Assembly: GCF_037975245.1 (NCBI RefSeq)
Contig: NC_092567.1
Location: forward strand, 16,976,376-17,040,375
Direction: 5' to 3'
DNA: 64,000 nucleotides
Source of the DNA: Apostichopus japonicus
Taxonomy: Eukaryota; Echinodermata; Holothuroidea; Aspidochirotida; Stichopodidae
Position numbers and translations under genes: made by a program. The notes below the pieces were generated by a model, which worked only from the letters and a program-made list of their open reading frames with translations, had not been told where the DNA came from and made no database searches. Below are positions 43,578-56,392 of this stretch, piece by piece (position 1 is the stretch's first letter; every line of letters starts with the position of its first letter).

Positions 43578-46500
43578 AGGGCTTCTATTTTGTCAAGAGT
43601 GGCTTGATCGATGTCTTGTGCTACAACATGCACGCGTGCATGTTGTCTGCCTTAGTTGCATGTTTTATATACATTTTTAAGGATTTTTACGCTGTTTTTC
43701 GTTAAGTATACGGTATCCTATGAATTTCATTGCATCCCTTTTTGTCTTTTTGAAAATGTGTTATATTTTTTGACCATATCAAAGTCTTCATTCTCAAATG
43801 TTATTTCATTATAATGCCTTATATGAGGTTTTAGTCCATACTGCTCTAATAAACCAATCAGAAAACGATTCAACTTTGTCTCTCTTTAAAAATCTTTTGA
43901 TTTTGAAAAATAGAGGGCGTGTTTTCACCCGCTACACCATCCCCTTCCTCACCCTAGATAATGGGGATATGAGCGGAGGGCTGGTTGCAGAATATCATCT
44001 TCACCAAAGGTGTCTTCACCGATGAGATCAATTTCATATAATGGGATATTTTCAGCTATGATTACTATGATAATATCTTTGAATATAAAATAATATTTCT
44101 TTTAAACTATAATGATATAATTCCATATCACTTAACAAAATAATGTGATAGGGGGATACGGCACACCGTCCTTGGCGGTATCGGGTTTTATACTTAGATA
44201 GATACACAGTGATTCATTGAGAGATGTTTCCCCATAAGGCTGCGCTGCGTAATCACATTCTATAGGTCAGGAGCTTTCAACACCTACATGCGCCATTTAA
44301 GGTCTATGGACAGACCACGAATTGATTCCGCCATGATTACTTCTCCCAATTCGCAACTTCCACCAACATGTAATCATGGTAGACACATTTAAGAACAGAA
44401 CTTCTTGGCGCTATTGAGTGCACGAAGGCTTTAAAACACACGTGGGCCGCCAGCAGTTACGCAACTTACGCTAAATGTCAGCATGTATAGGCTATCTGAT
44501 TTGAGTATAATATATCTAAAATTATTGTTTGGAAGTATAGCCTACGACAATATTTGTAGGAAAAGGTACAACTATAGTTCGGAAGCGCTGAATACTCCAA
44601 AATACGAAAAAGAATGTTATAGCTATAGGTCGCCTACTGTGAAGAGTTGGTCCCATGCACGCATGTTGTCAGTGCATGTGAGTAACATACACGAATTTGC
44701 CGCATGCTACGTGCACGTATAGGCCTACATGTGGCTTTCTCCACCGTTATCAATCACACGGCAGTTACCCTTTATGTACAATGTTAGGTTACTTTGAATG
44801 ATATGACCTTGTCACTTGAGGTATGTGAATGATGATCATATTACAAGTTCAACTGTGTTTATCGAAAGGTTCTCATAGAATATCCACATGTAATGACAAA
44901 TGTTTCAACGTTTTGTCTTCTGACTAATATAATATACTAATATATTGAACCTGAAACCAGCATGAACAATTCATTTTCATTTTCGAGTAAAAGTCTGATA
45001 CGACGAGTGGGGATTTTTTTTTTCAAAGATCGTTCCCAAAACTTGAAGTATAGACTATTCGGCTGATAGCTTGATTTGTGAGGAGTATAGCAGTAGCCTT
45101 TTGTTTTCCAATGAGAAGGGAATTATCCTACTTTAGTGAGAATATTGACAAGTTGAATGGCATTCCTGGTAAAATTATCAGGACAGTGTTTTAGCGGACG
45201 ATAACAAACGCCGTCATGACCTAGAGGGGAGTTACTTTACCGGTATTATTTGTGTTAGCGAGCGTTACGTTCCAGTCAATAACAGTATAAACGGGTGGTA
45301 AGTTCATGCTCAAGTTGAAGAGGAATATCCTTGCAATTGAATTGGCTCAAAATTGTTAATTTAAGTAGCAGTATATCCTAGGAATCTGATTGATACGTTA
45401 TTAACCTTAATTAACATACATAATTTCTAACATTAGCCTAAGGTATTAATATAATGGATTTTATGATAATAATTGTATATAAAGTAACCAAACCTGACAT
45501 GGTAATTAAGACTCGTATAGCTTATCGAGCCTCATATGCTTTCGTTAAGCAAGGCCGACAGGGGAGGAGGTCCAGTTGGCCTACTACTTGAAAACCCGTT
45601 GTCTCCTAAGTCCACTTGACAATCTTATTCAAGTGTATATCATGCAGCTAATTTATAGGGCAAAAATATTTATCGGCGTGAACTTTGTTATCGAAGAAAA
45701 GTTAATTCTAGCAGGTTATCACAGTGGCGTAGCCAGACGGGTGCATCGGGATAGTATCCGTCACCCCCCCCCCTCCCTTCTTTCTACTTTGGGGGACTTT
45801 GGGCCCAATAAAATTTCGGGGTAAGCCAACCTCTCTGCCCACCACCACCAGCAATGGCAGGCAACATCTTACAAATAATTCATGAAGTACAATACATAAA
45901 CTGATATCTTGTACACAAGGTACAACATATATGTTGAAAATTCTTCAAAATTGTTTAAAAAGTGACAAGATATGGCAACCTCCAACCTTTTTTGAAAATA
46001 TTTCTTAAAGGGACGTGGGGGGCACTCCCCTTAGACCACTCCCATGGACGACTTATAATAAATATTTCCCTCGCAACTAATGAAGGTCTTTGCGCCTCTG
46101 GGGTAGAGCCTATACCGTTAAATGTATAGTCGCCAATACTCTCTTCTCCCTGGTGTTTGCTACTGCCAAGGCTTAGACAATAAAAAGAGAAACAGATAAC
46201 GCAATTTGTAATAAAAAATCCTTATATGGTCTTTGTAACGTTCATGAAAACCCACTTGTGACCGATATGTATATTAACTCAGCACATAGAACACAATTGG
46301 GCATCCATGGTTTACCCACACTCATTTGCGCAAGCGAAACTCATATAATCTACGTGGAACCCAATCAGACATCCAACTTGAACATCTCCCACATATTTCC
46401 AACCCGCATATCAACCCAGTTATAACGCAGATTGATGCTCATTAATTTCCTATGTAAAATCATTCATCCCAGAATGAACACGCGATTTGTAGACCACATC

Positions 46501-47159
46501 CAACCCACATTGGCGTTGCTCAAGTTAGCCCACGTATCTTTACCCACACATATTTAATACATATGCAACACTGGCCCAAATTGGCGCTCCATGGTGAGCC
46601 CACGCTTATATTTACCTCCACGTAAGACCCACTTGGGACCGAAACTGTTGTAATGGCTGGGGTTGGACAATAAAACGTTTTTTGGCCAATAATTACCAAA
46701 ACTAACCAATACCAATACAATACCCGGCAAATGAAGTTTTACAACAGCTGAGAGAGGAAAAATGAGAAACCCGTCCGAAAGTGTTTTTCATTACTGATAT
46801 GTGATGATATGGATACATGTTAGGGTGGCACTTTAACTGGTGCACAGATTTAACTCAAAAGGCGCCCATGACGGTCCATTAAAAAGAAAGAATACTATGT
46901 TGCCATGGCTACTTGCGAAAGTACGAGTAAAAAGGGCAAGGGATAAGCAGCATTTCACGGAAATATATTCTTCATAGTATCTATGATATACTTACTTATC
47001 ATGTCACTTGATAAATCTTGAAGCAATCGTTCTATCATTTTTATACGTAGTAACTTCTATTTATTGTCGATTTTTTGTTATATATATCCTAAGTCATTCT
47101 GATATAGTTCCTTTATGAACGTTATTTTCAACAAAAGTCTTTTTTAATCCAATTTGCAG
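43578..47159 (+). other. Array spacer between copies 5 and 6
   Basis: Non-coding unit sequence with the one-ended hAT end at 45722, the TGGG-rich repeat and the splice acceptor ending at 47159. Around 44000-44190 it matches the copy 3-4 spacer rather than the copy 4-5 spacer, a sign of exchange between units. Confidence 0.65.
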
Positions 47160-47178
47160 AAACTTGTGACCAAAAATT

Positions 47179-48558
47179 ATGACGTCTACAGGGCAAAGCA
47201 TGGAGCTACTCACGGCTGTGGAGAAGAGGATTCAAGAAGATAGCATTAAAAACATTCGCTTTGAGTTTCTTGATACCAACGCGGTCGCTAGATCTAAAAC
47301 CATTCCTGCTCACCACTTTAAGAGCACCGCCACATCTGGAGTCCTGTTTCCAGGTTTCTGTTTTTCGTGGACAGCAAGATCAGACATACCCTTTGAAAGC
47401 TCTATCGCTAAGAAATACCATTGCTCTGATCTGGTATTTCTACCCGATCTGTCCACGTTCGAAGTATTACCATGGACTCCAAATACAGCGAGAGTGTTCG
47501 TCTCAGTATCGGACATCAGTGACGACGAGAAAGCGTTAATCGATCCAAGAAACGTCGCGCGGGCTCAGTTAGAGAAGCTCAAGGACAGAGATTTGAGTAT
47601 CTTCTCATCATTTGAATACGAGTTTTGGGTAGTGGATGAAGAAAATAGGAAACCAATCATCGATGGCGTAGATTGCTACGCCACTATTCGTCTCGCAAAG
47701 CACCAAGCATTTTTTGACAAGGTCGCTGAAAATCTCTCACAAGCCGGAGTCGATATCGAATGCGTCGAAACTGAATACGCCAAAGGTCAGTTTGAGTTGG
47801 TCATATGCCCGACATTTGGAATCAAGGCCGCAGATAACGCCGCCACTTTCCGCACTGGTGTAAAAGAAATGGCGATGCAAAACGGATTTGTCGCCAGTTT
47901 TATGTCGAAGCCATATCCTGAAGAAGAAGGGTCGTCGGGGCACTTCAATCACTCATTGTGGTCACTCGATGGTAAGACGCCTAAAACAGGTGATCCTTCT
48001 CGCCCCTATGGACTCTCAGAGATTGGAGAACATTGGATAGCTGGTCTTCTAGAACATGCTCCAGCATTATCCTTTCTACAGAGTCCAACTGTAAATTGTA
48101 GAGATAGGGTGAAACCAGATACATTCGCACCATTTAACGCCACGTGGGGAGTAGATAACCGTACATGTGCGGTTCGTTTGAAGCCAGTCGGGGCTCATGG
48201 GATCTACATGGAGAATCGAATGGGATCAAGTGCTGGAAACCCTTACATAAGTCTAGCTGCTACAATCGCAGCTGGAATAGATGGCATCGAACGTAAGTTA
48301 CCTCTTCCACCTCCAGTACCGACTAACAAGCCATCTCATATTGCTGAACACGTTCCCCCGGACACTGCCCTCCTTCCCGCTGACATGGAGGCCCCATTTC
48401 AAGCCCTGAAAAAGGATGAGATATTAGTAAGTGCTATTGGGGCCGACCTTGTCGACGCTCTGGAGTCCGTACGACGTCTTGAAATGACCACATTTGCTGC
48501 TGACAGTGATGTTGAAAAATTTGAATTGCACAGGCGTATGTATTTTGATTACGTTTAA
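47179..48558 (+). CDS. Glutamine synthetase I-like protein (lengsin-like), copy 6
   Basis: 459 codons, last copy of block B, with the same motif set as copies 3-5. Distinctive residues are S22, H45 (PAHHF), V55 and P406 (MEAPFQAL). It shares Q188 and Q234 with copy 5 but keeps H258 and V332. Pro58 and Phe316 again stand at the bacterial Asp50 and Glu327 positions. Single exon; acceptor 19 nt before the ATG; A-rich run soon after the stop. Its 3' flank leaves the array after 637 bp. Confidence 0.88.
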   Translation: MTSTGQSMELLTAVEKRIQEDSIKNIRFEFLDTNAVARSKTIPAHHFKSTATSGVLFPGFCFSWTARSDIPFESSIAKKYHCSDLVFLPDLSTFEVLPWTPNTARVFVSVSDISDDEKALIDPRNVARAQLEKLKDRDLSIFSSFEYEFWVVDEENRKPIIDGVDCYATIRLAKHQAFFDKVAENLSQAGVDIECVETEYAKGQFELVICPTFGIKAADNAATFRTGVKEMAMQNGFVASFMSKPYPEEEGSSGHFNHSLWSLDGKTPKTGDPSRPYGLSEIGEHWIAGLLEHAPALSFLQSPTVNCRDRVKPDTFAPFNATWGVDNRTCAVRLKPVGAHGIYMENRMGSSAGNPYISLAATIAAGIDGIERKLPLPPPVPTNKPSHIAEHVPPDTALLPADMEAPFQALKKDEILVSAIGADLVDALESVRRLEMTTFAADSDVEKFELHRRMYFDYV

Positions 48559-49195
48559 ACAAATTGAAAAAAAAATTACAGAGGATTTAACCGTTCCCCC
48601 TCGGAAAGAATGACGTTATAAAGCTCGTACAATCATCGGGCAGCTTAAACGCATCGACTTTTCTTTTTTCATTCTTTGATTTTGTCTCCCGATGAATTCA
48701 TTTGGTTATATATGTTAATCGGTAGACTTTGGTGAGTTCTTTGATCATATTCTGACAACAACCAATATGAAAGAAGAATATATATTTTTTTTTAATTCAG
48801 CATACTTAGCATTAAATACGCAGATCATGACTAATAATATTATACATTTAATTTGCTTTTTTAACATTTGTGTTATAAAGTTCGAAAATGTTACAGAAGA
48901 TTTGATGATTTCAGAAATATTATATTCAAACAAAAAGTTACATCAGATCATTTTGGGTACGGGGTATACCCTTTTCATTCCATTCAATACATTAATCACT
49001 TTTGTCCTGGAAAGGTATTTTTGTTTGAGCTAGGGGTTCATCTTTAACATTGTATTCATCGTTTCTATAATTCTTTTCAATTGATTCCGCATGGGTTTTT
49101 AATCTGCTTCTTGTTCTTCTTTATTGGTACTTGCAATTTCCATCTGTTCCCTCCTTTCACCTTTTAACTGTTTTGAGTGAGTCCGTGAATGTTGG
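48559..49195 (+). other. 3' flank of copy 6 up to the array edge
   Basis: Array-unit sequence with a ~50-bp deletion near 48780. Homology to other units ends at GTGAATGTTGG (about 49195), the same edge as after copy 2. Confidence 0.7.
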
Positions 49196-50609
49196 GTGGG
49201 GCGTTGGGGGGGGGGGCTTAAAAGTGTTTATATAATTGTCAACTTTGGCTTTCTTATTTGCAGATTAGATTATCAAAATACATTCTTCATGAAAATAAAC
49301 TTGATTAAAATAACTGATATTAATAGTAGTAATCCCTGAGAAGGACAGTCGAGAGGAAATTTAACTTTTGACAGATATGAAAGCGGGAGATATTTTAAGA
49401 ATCCTGGTTAAATTGGCATCCAATTTATAACCAGTTTTCATCGTTTGGGAAGTTGGAATGTCTTGCAGCAGAAGTGAATGTCAAGCAATAAGTGTCATGT
49501 CTTAGTAGCACACTAACGAAAGTTCTGTTTTTTGTTTTTTAAATTACGTTTTCTGCTTCAAAATTGGGATGTATCCCAGTACGAATACCCTGCAGTGATT
49601 ATAACATCGTTAGCTTGACATCGACTTATGTAAAGTTAGGACCCTATGTAATCCTTTGTCAAAACCGTAAAGTAAAGAAATCCATACATTTTTTTCTTCT
49701 TCTAGCAGAGTACTTCTATGACATCACACCTGTTTGCTTCAAGTTTACCTAGCGTACAATACTGTGGCAATTTCAATTATTGATATCTCAAGGAATGTAG
49801 GAATGGAATGTAATAACATTTCAACTGGATTCTTGGAATGTGTTTCATTTGTATCCAGTCTCTGGGCTTCCTTTTTTAATGATCTCAAAATTTTGGAACC
49901 TGGTTTGCTTTTTTGTTTTCCAAACTGATTTGTTTAATTTAATTTGTTACTTAAATTGAGATTATAGATACTGATGGTGAATATCTTCACTTCTGTTGGT
50001 TGAATTAATCATGCAATGAACCAATTGTGTGTGGTGAAATCTAAGCAGAGTGACTTAAAATAAGAAGAATTTACAAAACTGATCTTTCTCATCTCATCTT
50101 CCGTGTTTTTTTTTCTTCTCGTGTCTTTCTCCTATTGGTTCCTAACCCTGGTTTCATCCATAATAATAATAGAGAGACATTCTATGAATTTTGGGGAAAG
50201 CTAGCATCTCTGATACTGAAAAGACTTTTCATCTCACAGTATGTTTGTTCTTAAGAGTGGCTAATGCAAAATGTGCATTCATACCACAGTAATTTCTTCT
50301 TTGCAAACCTGCGTAAATGTTCGGCGTCCCTCAGACCACTTGCCTCAGTTTTTTCTCAATAATTGTGTGTAATGTATTTCATTTTCATGAATCGTCAAAA
50401 GTAGCCATTGTCATTATGACATCGACATTGCTTAAAAAGTGATCTACATACTTATCATTGTCGTGGGAGCTGGTTGTTTTGGAAAACTTCAAAGCATGGC
50501 ATCCATAAATGTTTGATCAGTTGCTCTATGGTTGGATGTATAGAGTCTGTGTTCTGCTAGCAACACGTAGTGTGCATTGAAGTACGTAGGCAATACACTC
50601 AATGTATAG
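49196..50609. other. Shared right flank, first part (block B)
   Basis: Near-identical to 10479-11904, including the possible short exon YFYDITPVCFKFT (acceptor just before about 49711). Differences are single bases and small indels. No convincing gene. Confidence 0.35.
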
Positions 50610-50650
50610 TATGTGTGTGTATGTATGTATTTTAGATCCTCCTGCAACCC
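50610..50650 (-). mobile_element. SINE 3'-tail fragment (block B)
   Basis: Same fragment as 11905-11945, with a slightly longer TATG-rich tail. Confidence 0.45.
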
Positions 50651-50688
50651 TTTAGTTTACTAAACCCGCCAAGCAAGTTCGTTTATGA

Positions 50689-51853
50689 CAGCGGCGTAAC
50701 GATGAGTCTGGGGGCCCCAGGGTCCAGGGAAGGAAGGGCCCCCTGGCTGCTGCGGAGAATCAACCGATGTGCGCGCAGCGCACATCACGAGCGCGAAGTC
50801 CCAACGGCGTGGGTCAAGGGCCCGCCTTAGGGCCCTGGAAGCTCTGGGGTGCTACAAGCTCTGTGGTGCAATCTAAGCCGTATATGGAACATTTCGTGGT
50901 GATTTTATCGACTGAGATTTTGGGGGAAATCTGCGTTCATAGACACAATTTGGGTCTGCCTTGTCTGTCATACTGGGAACATGAAAAAATGTGTTGCAAA
51001 GTTAGAATACATTAAGAGATTGAAAGGACAATAAGACCAAATGACCAAAGTCCAATTAACATAAACATGTATATTTTCACCCGTGACGTAACTCCTATGG
51101 ACAAATGGTATCCAAGTTCCCGAGAACTTGGAAAGGCTAGAGCTTGAATTTACTGAGCCTGGCCTTCTTGTCAGCAAACATATCGATTAGTCCATCTATA
51201 TCAAGTGACCATGCCTCCTCGTTCTCGATGGATAGGATAGCCAGCGAATCCAGCCGATCTTGAGAAATGGTTGAACGTAGGTAGAACTGGCCAAATTTGG
51301 GGACATTTGGGCAAAATATCATCAAAACGGTGGAAAATATGCCAAATTCGATTTACTGTCTGATACGGAAACATACAAATCCACACACAAATCTCAGACA
51401 TCGGCGATTTGGCCGATAGCTGAGGAAAGCATCAGCCACAGGGGTTCCAAATATGCCAAATTTGTGTCATTTGGCCAGTTATCGGCCAATATCATGTGGC
51501 AACCCTGACCGAGAGCGAATTCATTGAAATTAGAGGCGCTATTTCGCTATAATATGTACCAGCGTAGCCTATCAAGTTCCAGTGTGCACCTCCGGCTCTT
51601 GGGTCAGTCGTGCGGAAGAAAGGATACGAGATTTGCAGTTGCAGGGGCATATGATTTATGACGAACATATTCACGCACAGAAAAATGTGTCCATTGTCTC
51701 GTTTATAGTTTCTTTTCCAACGAAAACGTGCCGTTTCAAAAAAAGAAAAAAAGGGTACCCCTCTTCTAAGTTCTGTACGTCAGTGCAGCGGGGCCCCCTT
51801 TGGTCGGGGCCCCTGGGTTTGCCCCGTCCGAGCCCATAGGCGTTACGCCCCCG
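50689..51853. mobile_element. hAT element with transposase remnant (block B)
   Basis: Same insertion as 11978-13099. Flanks are GTTTATGA (50681-50688) and GGTTATGA (51854-51861). It is 43 bp longer, mainly because of an extra GC-rich segment near 50795-50840 that block A lacks. Confidence 0.75.
51137..51283 (-). pseudogene. hAT transposase C-terminal fragment (block B)
   Basis: Same hATC remnant as 12382-12528 (YLRSTISQDRLDSLAILSIE, then LDIDGLIDMFADKKAR and a stop). It keeps RLDSLAILSIENEE, closer to the usual hAT pattern than block A's RLLSLAILSIESEE. Confidence 0.7.
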
Positions 51854-52141
51854 GGTTATGAAACGAATCCAGTTCGGAGTTTCGATTTGCGAGAGGCGGA
51901 TTTTGGGGTAAATGTGACATCAACAAAAAACGTCAGCATTCCTACAAGTGTTTAGACATATAAGACCGCTTACATGCATGATGGTATGCAAGAAATGAAT
52001 AATCCAAGATAAAAATAAAATTCGACGTTCGATCAGGCCTACCTACATACATTCATTAATTAACTGCGTGGAATTTAGCGAGATCTGCACACTGTAGGTA
52101 CAGGGATTTTTGAATAGTATAGGTCGTTGGTAGGGCATAAG

Positions 52142-52310
52142 CAGGCGCGTATCCAGGGGGCGTTGGGGCGTGGGCCCCCGGGTAAGGAAAAGAGGAGAGA
52201 AAAAAAGAGAAGAAAAAAGGGGAAAAGAGGGATAAAAAGAAAAGGAGGAGAGGAAGGAAGGGAAAAGAAAAAGAAGAAAGAGAGAAAAAGGAGAAAAGGA
52301 TGAAGTAGAA
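52142..52310. repeat. hAT-like end plus polypurine tract (block B)
   Basis: Equivalent of 13389-13556: CAGGCGCGTATCCAGG end, then a ~125-bp A/G-only tract. Confidence 0.55.
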
Positions 52311-52425
52311 GATAAACGCCAAGACCTCGGGAAGAGAAAGAGGAACAGTCATAATTACAGCGCTGATCCCTATTATATACACAGGGTAGCCAGTGACAGA
52401 TCGAAGATTACAGAGGGGACGTGCG

Positions 52426-53520
52426 CAGTGGCGGCGGAACCGGGGGGGGGGCTTGGGGGGGGGGGGGCTGAGCCCCCCAATAAAAAGTTGAGGGGGCAAA
52501 TGCATGATAAGCCCCCCAATATTTACCAAGGCTCCGAAACGTGCATCTGCCCATTTTTCAATGCATACTTGTCGATCTGTCCGATGCACACGTATACTCT
52601 ATAGGTGTAATAATTTTAGTAATTGCTGGGGGGCCCTCGGCCCGTCCCCTGGCTATAGACCACATTGTCACCCCAACCGCGTCTTCACGCCCCGTGAAAA
52701 GTGGAAGCAGTGAGTGTGAGTACCGGTAAGCGTAACACAACTTCGTCTTAGGCCAATGACTTGCCTCATTTCAGCCAGTTCTCCAACATCCCCTTACTTA
52801 GTGGCGGAGCGTCCATATATACAGTCAGGGGGCGGATGCCTCCCCCCCCCCCCTTGACGGACTCAAATGGACTGCTGGCGCCCTTTTCAGCTTTTCACTA
52901 CTTTTTACTTATTCGCGATTTTTGACTATTTTATTGCGCTCTCATATACCTATTGACATTTGTCATATTCTGTTGGTGTAATTTTCCGACAAAATGGCGA
53001 CGACACCTATTTATTCTCCGTTTATCTGCAAATTAGCAAGGCCCCGGAAAGGGTCATTTCCTGCAATCTAGGGAGTATCTTTACTCAAAAATTTCTGTAC
53101 GCTCCGCGCCAACCTGTGGTGGCGCTCCGCTTAGATAGTGTCGAAAGCGCCCCTACAGACCATTCTTGCCCTCCCTGACCAATACTCTAGCTCCGCCACT
53201 GCCCTTACTACACTCAAAAACATCTTTGCGAGTACACTACGAGTAATATACTCTCTTAAAAAACCATCGAATATACAAATTACAATGTTTTTACAGACTT
53301 TTACGTGCAATCTGAGAAATTGCAGGCTTGAGACCCATATTTTAGGGCTAGGTATTCGCAGCATAAAACACTCGGGAAGTGCCGTTTCCGGCCATCTGGG
53401 GGTTTGAAAAAAACCAAAATTTTCTTGTACGCTCCGCGCCAACCGATGGTGGCGCTTCGCTTAGATAGTCTCCACACATTAGCCCCCCCCCCCAATAATT
53501 TTTCCGTTCCGCCGCGCCTG
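52426..53520. mobile_element. hAT-type MITE, outer element of a nest (block B)
   Basis: Same insertion as 13673-14761, with GACGTGCG at 52418-52425 and 53521-53528. It has longer G- and C-runs than block A. Shared core at 53374-53469. Confidence 0.88.
52799..53201. mobile_element. hAT-type MITE, nested (block B)
   Basis: Same nested insertion as 14041-14444, with CCCTTACT at 52791-52798 and 53202-53209. Core variant at about 53045-53139. Confidence 0.88.
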
Positions 53521-53567
53521 GACGTGCGCCTCACCCTACCCCTTACACCGACAACAACATTTTTAGC

Positions 53568-54200
53568 TCATACCAGCATGCTGGTGTGAGCTATTGTTAC
53601 AGTGCGGCGTCTATCACTCTGTCCGTCAACAATTGGTAAAACCGCTCCCACTCACACAGTATTTAATGGAATTTCATGAAACTTGACCACAAGGACCATT
53701 GGGTATAGGGCCATCAGAGATGGTCCGAAATTTGGGGTCAATGGTCACCTGTGGACCGTAATGGGCCATTTTGTGGAAATACGCAAAATGCTTCTTCTCC
53801 TACAGATTCCATGGTACAATGTTGAGGGTTTGTCACGATAGTACTATGGAAGTTTTACCTTCAGGGTGTTCATGAATTTGAGATCAAAGATCAACTAGGG
53901 GTCTTTTGTGGCCCGGGCCGCGGCCCTATATTTTCAAATTGCTCCTGTTCGTACAGTGTATGGCCAGTTATAATGAAACTTGGTCACAATGTTTCTCGGG
54001 ATGAGAGTTACGAGGGGTGTTCGGAAAATTGAGGTCAAATGTCATTTAGGGGGTCATCGGGGGTCATTCTTTGTAATATTTTCAAATATCTCAATCTCCT
54101 CAAGATTTTGATGGATCATATTCAAAGTTGAACTGATGATTGTTGGATTGTGTATGAATAAGATGATGCCTAATAATTTTTGGTCAAAAGTTAATTAATT
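53568..54200 (+). repeat. Interspersed repeat with ~150-bp modules (block B)
   Basis: Equivalent of 14806-15440, opening with the same near-palindrome (AGCTCATACCAGCAT / ATGCTGGTGTGAGCT). Confidence 0.55.
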
Positions 54201-54347
54201 ACAATTAATACCCATTGTTTAAAAAAAATCTTAGCCTTCACCTTTTGCCAAAGCTCCTTTAATTTGTCTCCCAGTCTCTGCAGTGTTTTTGTTTAAATTT
54301 GTGGTTAAGCTCTGCAGAGGCTGTTAGTGGAATTAAAGCAGGACTGG

Positions 54348-54540
54348 TATGGCGCGAGAAAGCGGAATATATTATGTACAACAATATATATGCTTTACTT
54401 GCAAAATACATACATGGTTTACTTCAAAAATACATTTTAGACATATTTATATATATTCTTCAAAAAATATATTCTCTGACACAAAATATTTATAATATAA
54501 ATATATATTCTCTAAGAGGAAAAATTTATATTTTCTTTCA

Positions 54541-54583
<43 letters not shown>

Positions 54584-54800
54584 TATATATATATATATCT
54601 TGTTAAAAAACATATATATTCTCTGACAGAAAAATATTTTTCTCTAACAAAATATATAAATTCTGAGACAGAAAAAATATATATTTTACAGGAAAAATTA
54701 TATTCTGTGCAAAAATATATTTTTATTGTGTGTACGGTAAATATGTATATTCTCTAACAACAAAATTCTATTCTGTGCGAAAAAATCTATTCTGGTCGAA
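54348..54800. mobile_element. Left half of the AT-rich foldback element (block B)
   Basis: Starts TATGGCGCGAGAAAGCGGAA after GACTGG (54342-54347) and matches 15596 to about 16070. The centre and right arm are missing. At about 54790-54800 the sequence passes into a TA-rich palindromic array instead. Confidence 0.75.
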
Positions 54801-54859
<59 letters not shown>

Positions 54860-55018
54860 GTATATATATGGGCATATATCTATATATGTATATATATATA
54901 CGGTATATATATATATATAGCATATATATATACCGTATATATATATATACGGTATATATATATATATATACCGTATATATATGGGCATATATATACCGTA
55001 TATATATATATATATACC

Positions 55019-55063
<45 letters not shown>

Positions 55064-55143
55064 GTATATATATGGGCATATATCTATATATGTATATATA
55101 CGGTATATAGATATATGGGCATATATATACGGTATATATATAC

Positions 55144-55176
<33 letters not shown>

Positions 55177-55194
55177 GGTATATATATATATACC

Positions 55195-55233
<39 letters not shown>

Positions 55234-55310
55234 GTGTATATATATATATATATATATATATACGGTATATATATATATATATATATATACGGTATATATA
55301 TATATATACC

Positions 55311-55343
<33 letters not shown>

Positions 55344-55557
55344 GTATATATATACCGTATATATATGGGCATATATCTATATATGTATATATACATATAT
55401 AGATATATGCCCATATATATACGGTATATATATATATATACGGTATATATATATATATACCGTATATATATATATATATATATATATACCGTATATATAT
55501 GGGCATATATCTATATATGTATATATCCGGTATATAGATATATGCCCATATATATAC

Positions 55558-55590
<33 letters not shown>

Positions 55591-55627
55591 GGTATATATA
55601 TATATACGGTATATATATATATATACC

Positions 55628-55680
<53 letters not shown>

Positions 55681-55725
55681 GTATATATATGGGCATATAT
55701 CTATATACCGTATATATACATATCT
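54800..55725. repeat. Palindromic TA-rich array with CCGTATATATATGGGC motif
   Basis: Almost pure TA interrupted by ACCGT/ACGGT and by ATGGGCATATATCTATATA phrases in both orientations. A perfect palindrome of at least 72 bp is centred between 55389 and 55390 (55354-55425) and can be extended into flanking TA. A second one with 28-bp arms lies at about 55490-55565. Long open frames exist here in all directions only because TA repeats lack stops in some frames; no protein is implied. Confidence 0.9.
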
Positions 55726-56392
55726 GTATGTATGGGCAGCGGCGGCAAAAGAAATCCAAAATTAGAACATTGGTGGGGCGAGGTTAATCTTTTACAACAT
55801 TTTGGTACTGGGTCAGCATCTTCATATGTTGCCCCCTACCCGAATACTTGTAAGCCTACATTGCGAAGGCATTACAATCGGATAAAACCTTATTTTGCGA
55901 CTTTTCTGACCATGAGCAAACCTCTTGAATTTCTCTTCCAGATCGGACCTATTGCACGCGACAGTCAAATTACAAGCATGCCTATGATTTCTGTGGAGTC
56001 TGCGGAGAAAATGTCCTGATGTAAACATGCAGGCAACAGCTACGGTACCGGACAAACAATAAAGTGTTGGTGGCGGGAATAACGTTAAACGTTTGATCAA
56101 ACACATTCACTGGTGGCGGGAATTCAGAATGAACAATTCAGAATCACCACATCAATAAACTTTGAGAAAACACGTTGAAATACTCAATTATTTTGCTCAC
56201 CAAAATATCTACAAATCCAATGCACGTGATACGATTTTCTATGTTGTGTGTTTTCAGGATCAGGTATAAGGGGTATAACATGTTGCTGGACTTGATTTGA
56301 TTCGATCGCTACGATTTAAGGAAACCACAAACGGCTCATCTATGAAACCTGACCGGAGTGTGATCGTGCACTCTTAAACATATTGTGTAAAA
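55726..56392. other. Non-coding stretch, no feature seen
   Basis: Starts with CAGCGGCGGCAAAAG (about 55737), which resembles a hAT-type end without a partner. No gene was recognised. Confidence 0.35.

Noticed and set aside
52056-52589. Open frame with runs of Phe/Leu/Ser that looks membrane-like
   Set aside because: It is the reverse translation of the A/G-only polypurine tract plus a MITE end.
54698-56019. Several long open frames made of Tyr-Ile repeats on both strands
   Set aside because: Translation of the TA-rich palindromic array; low-complexity, present in overlapping frames in both directions.
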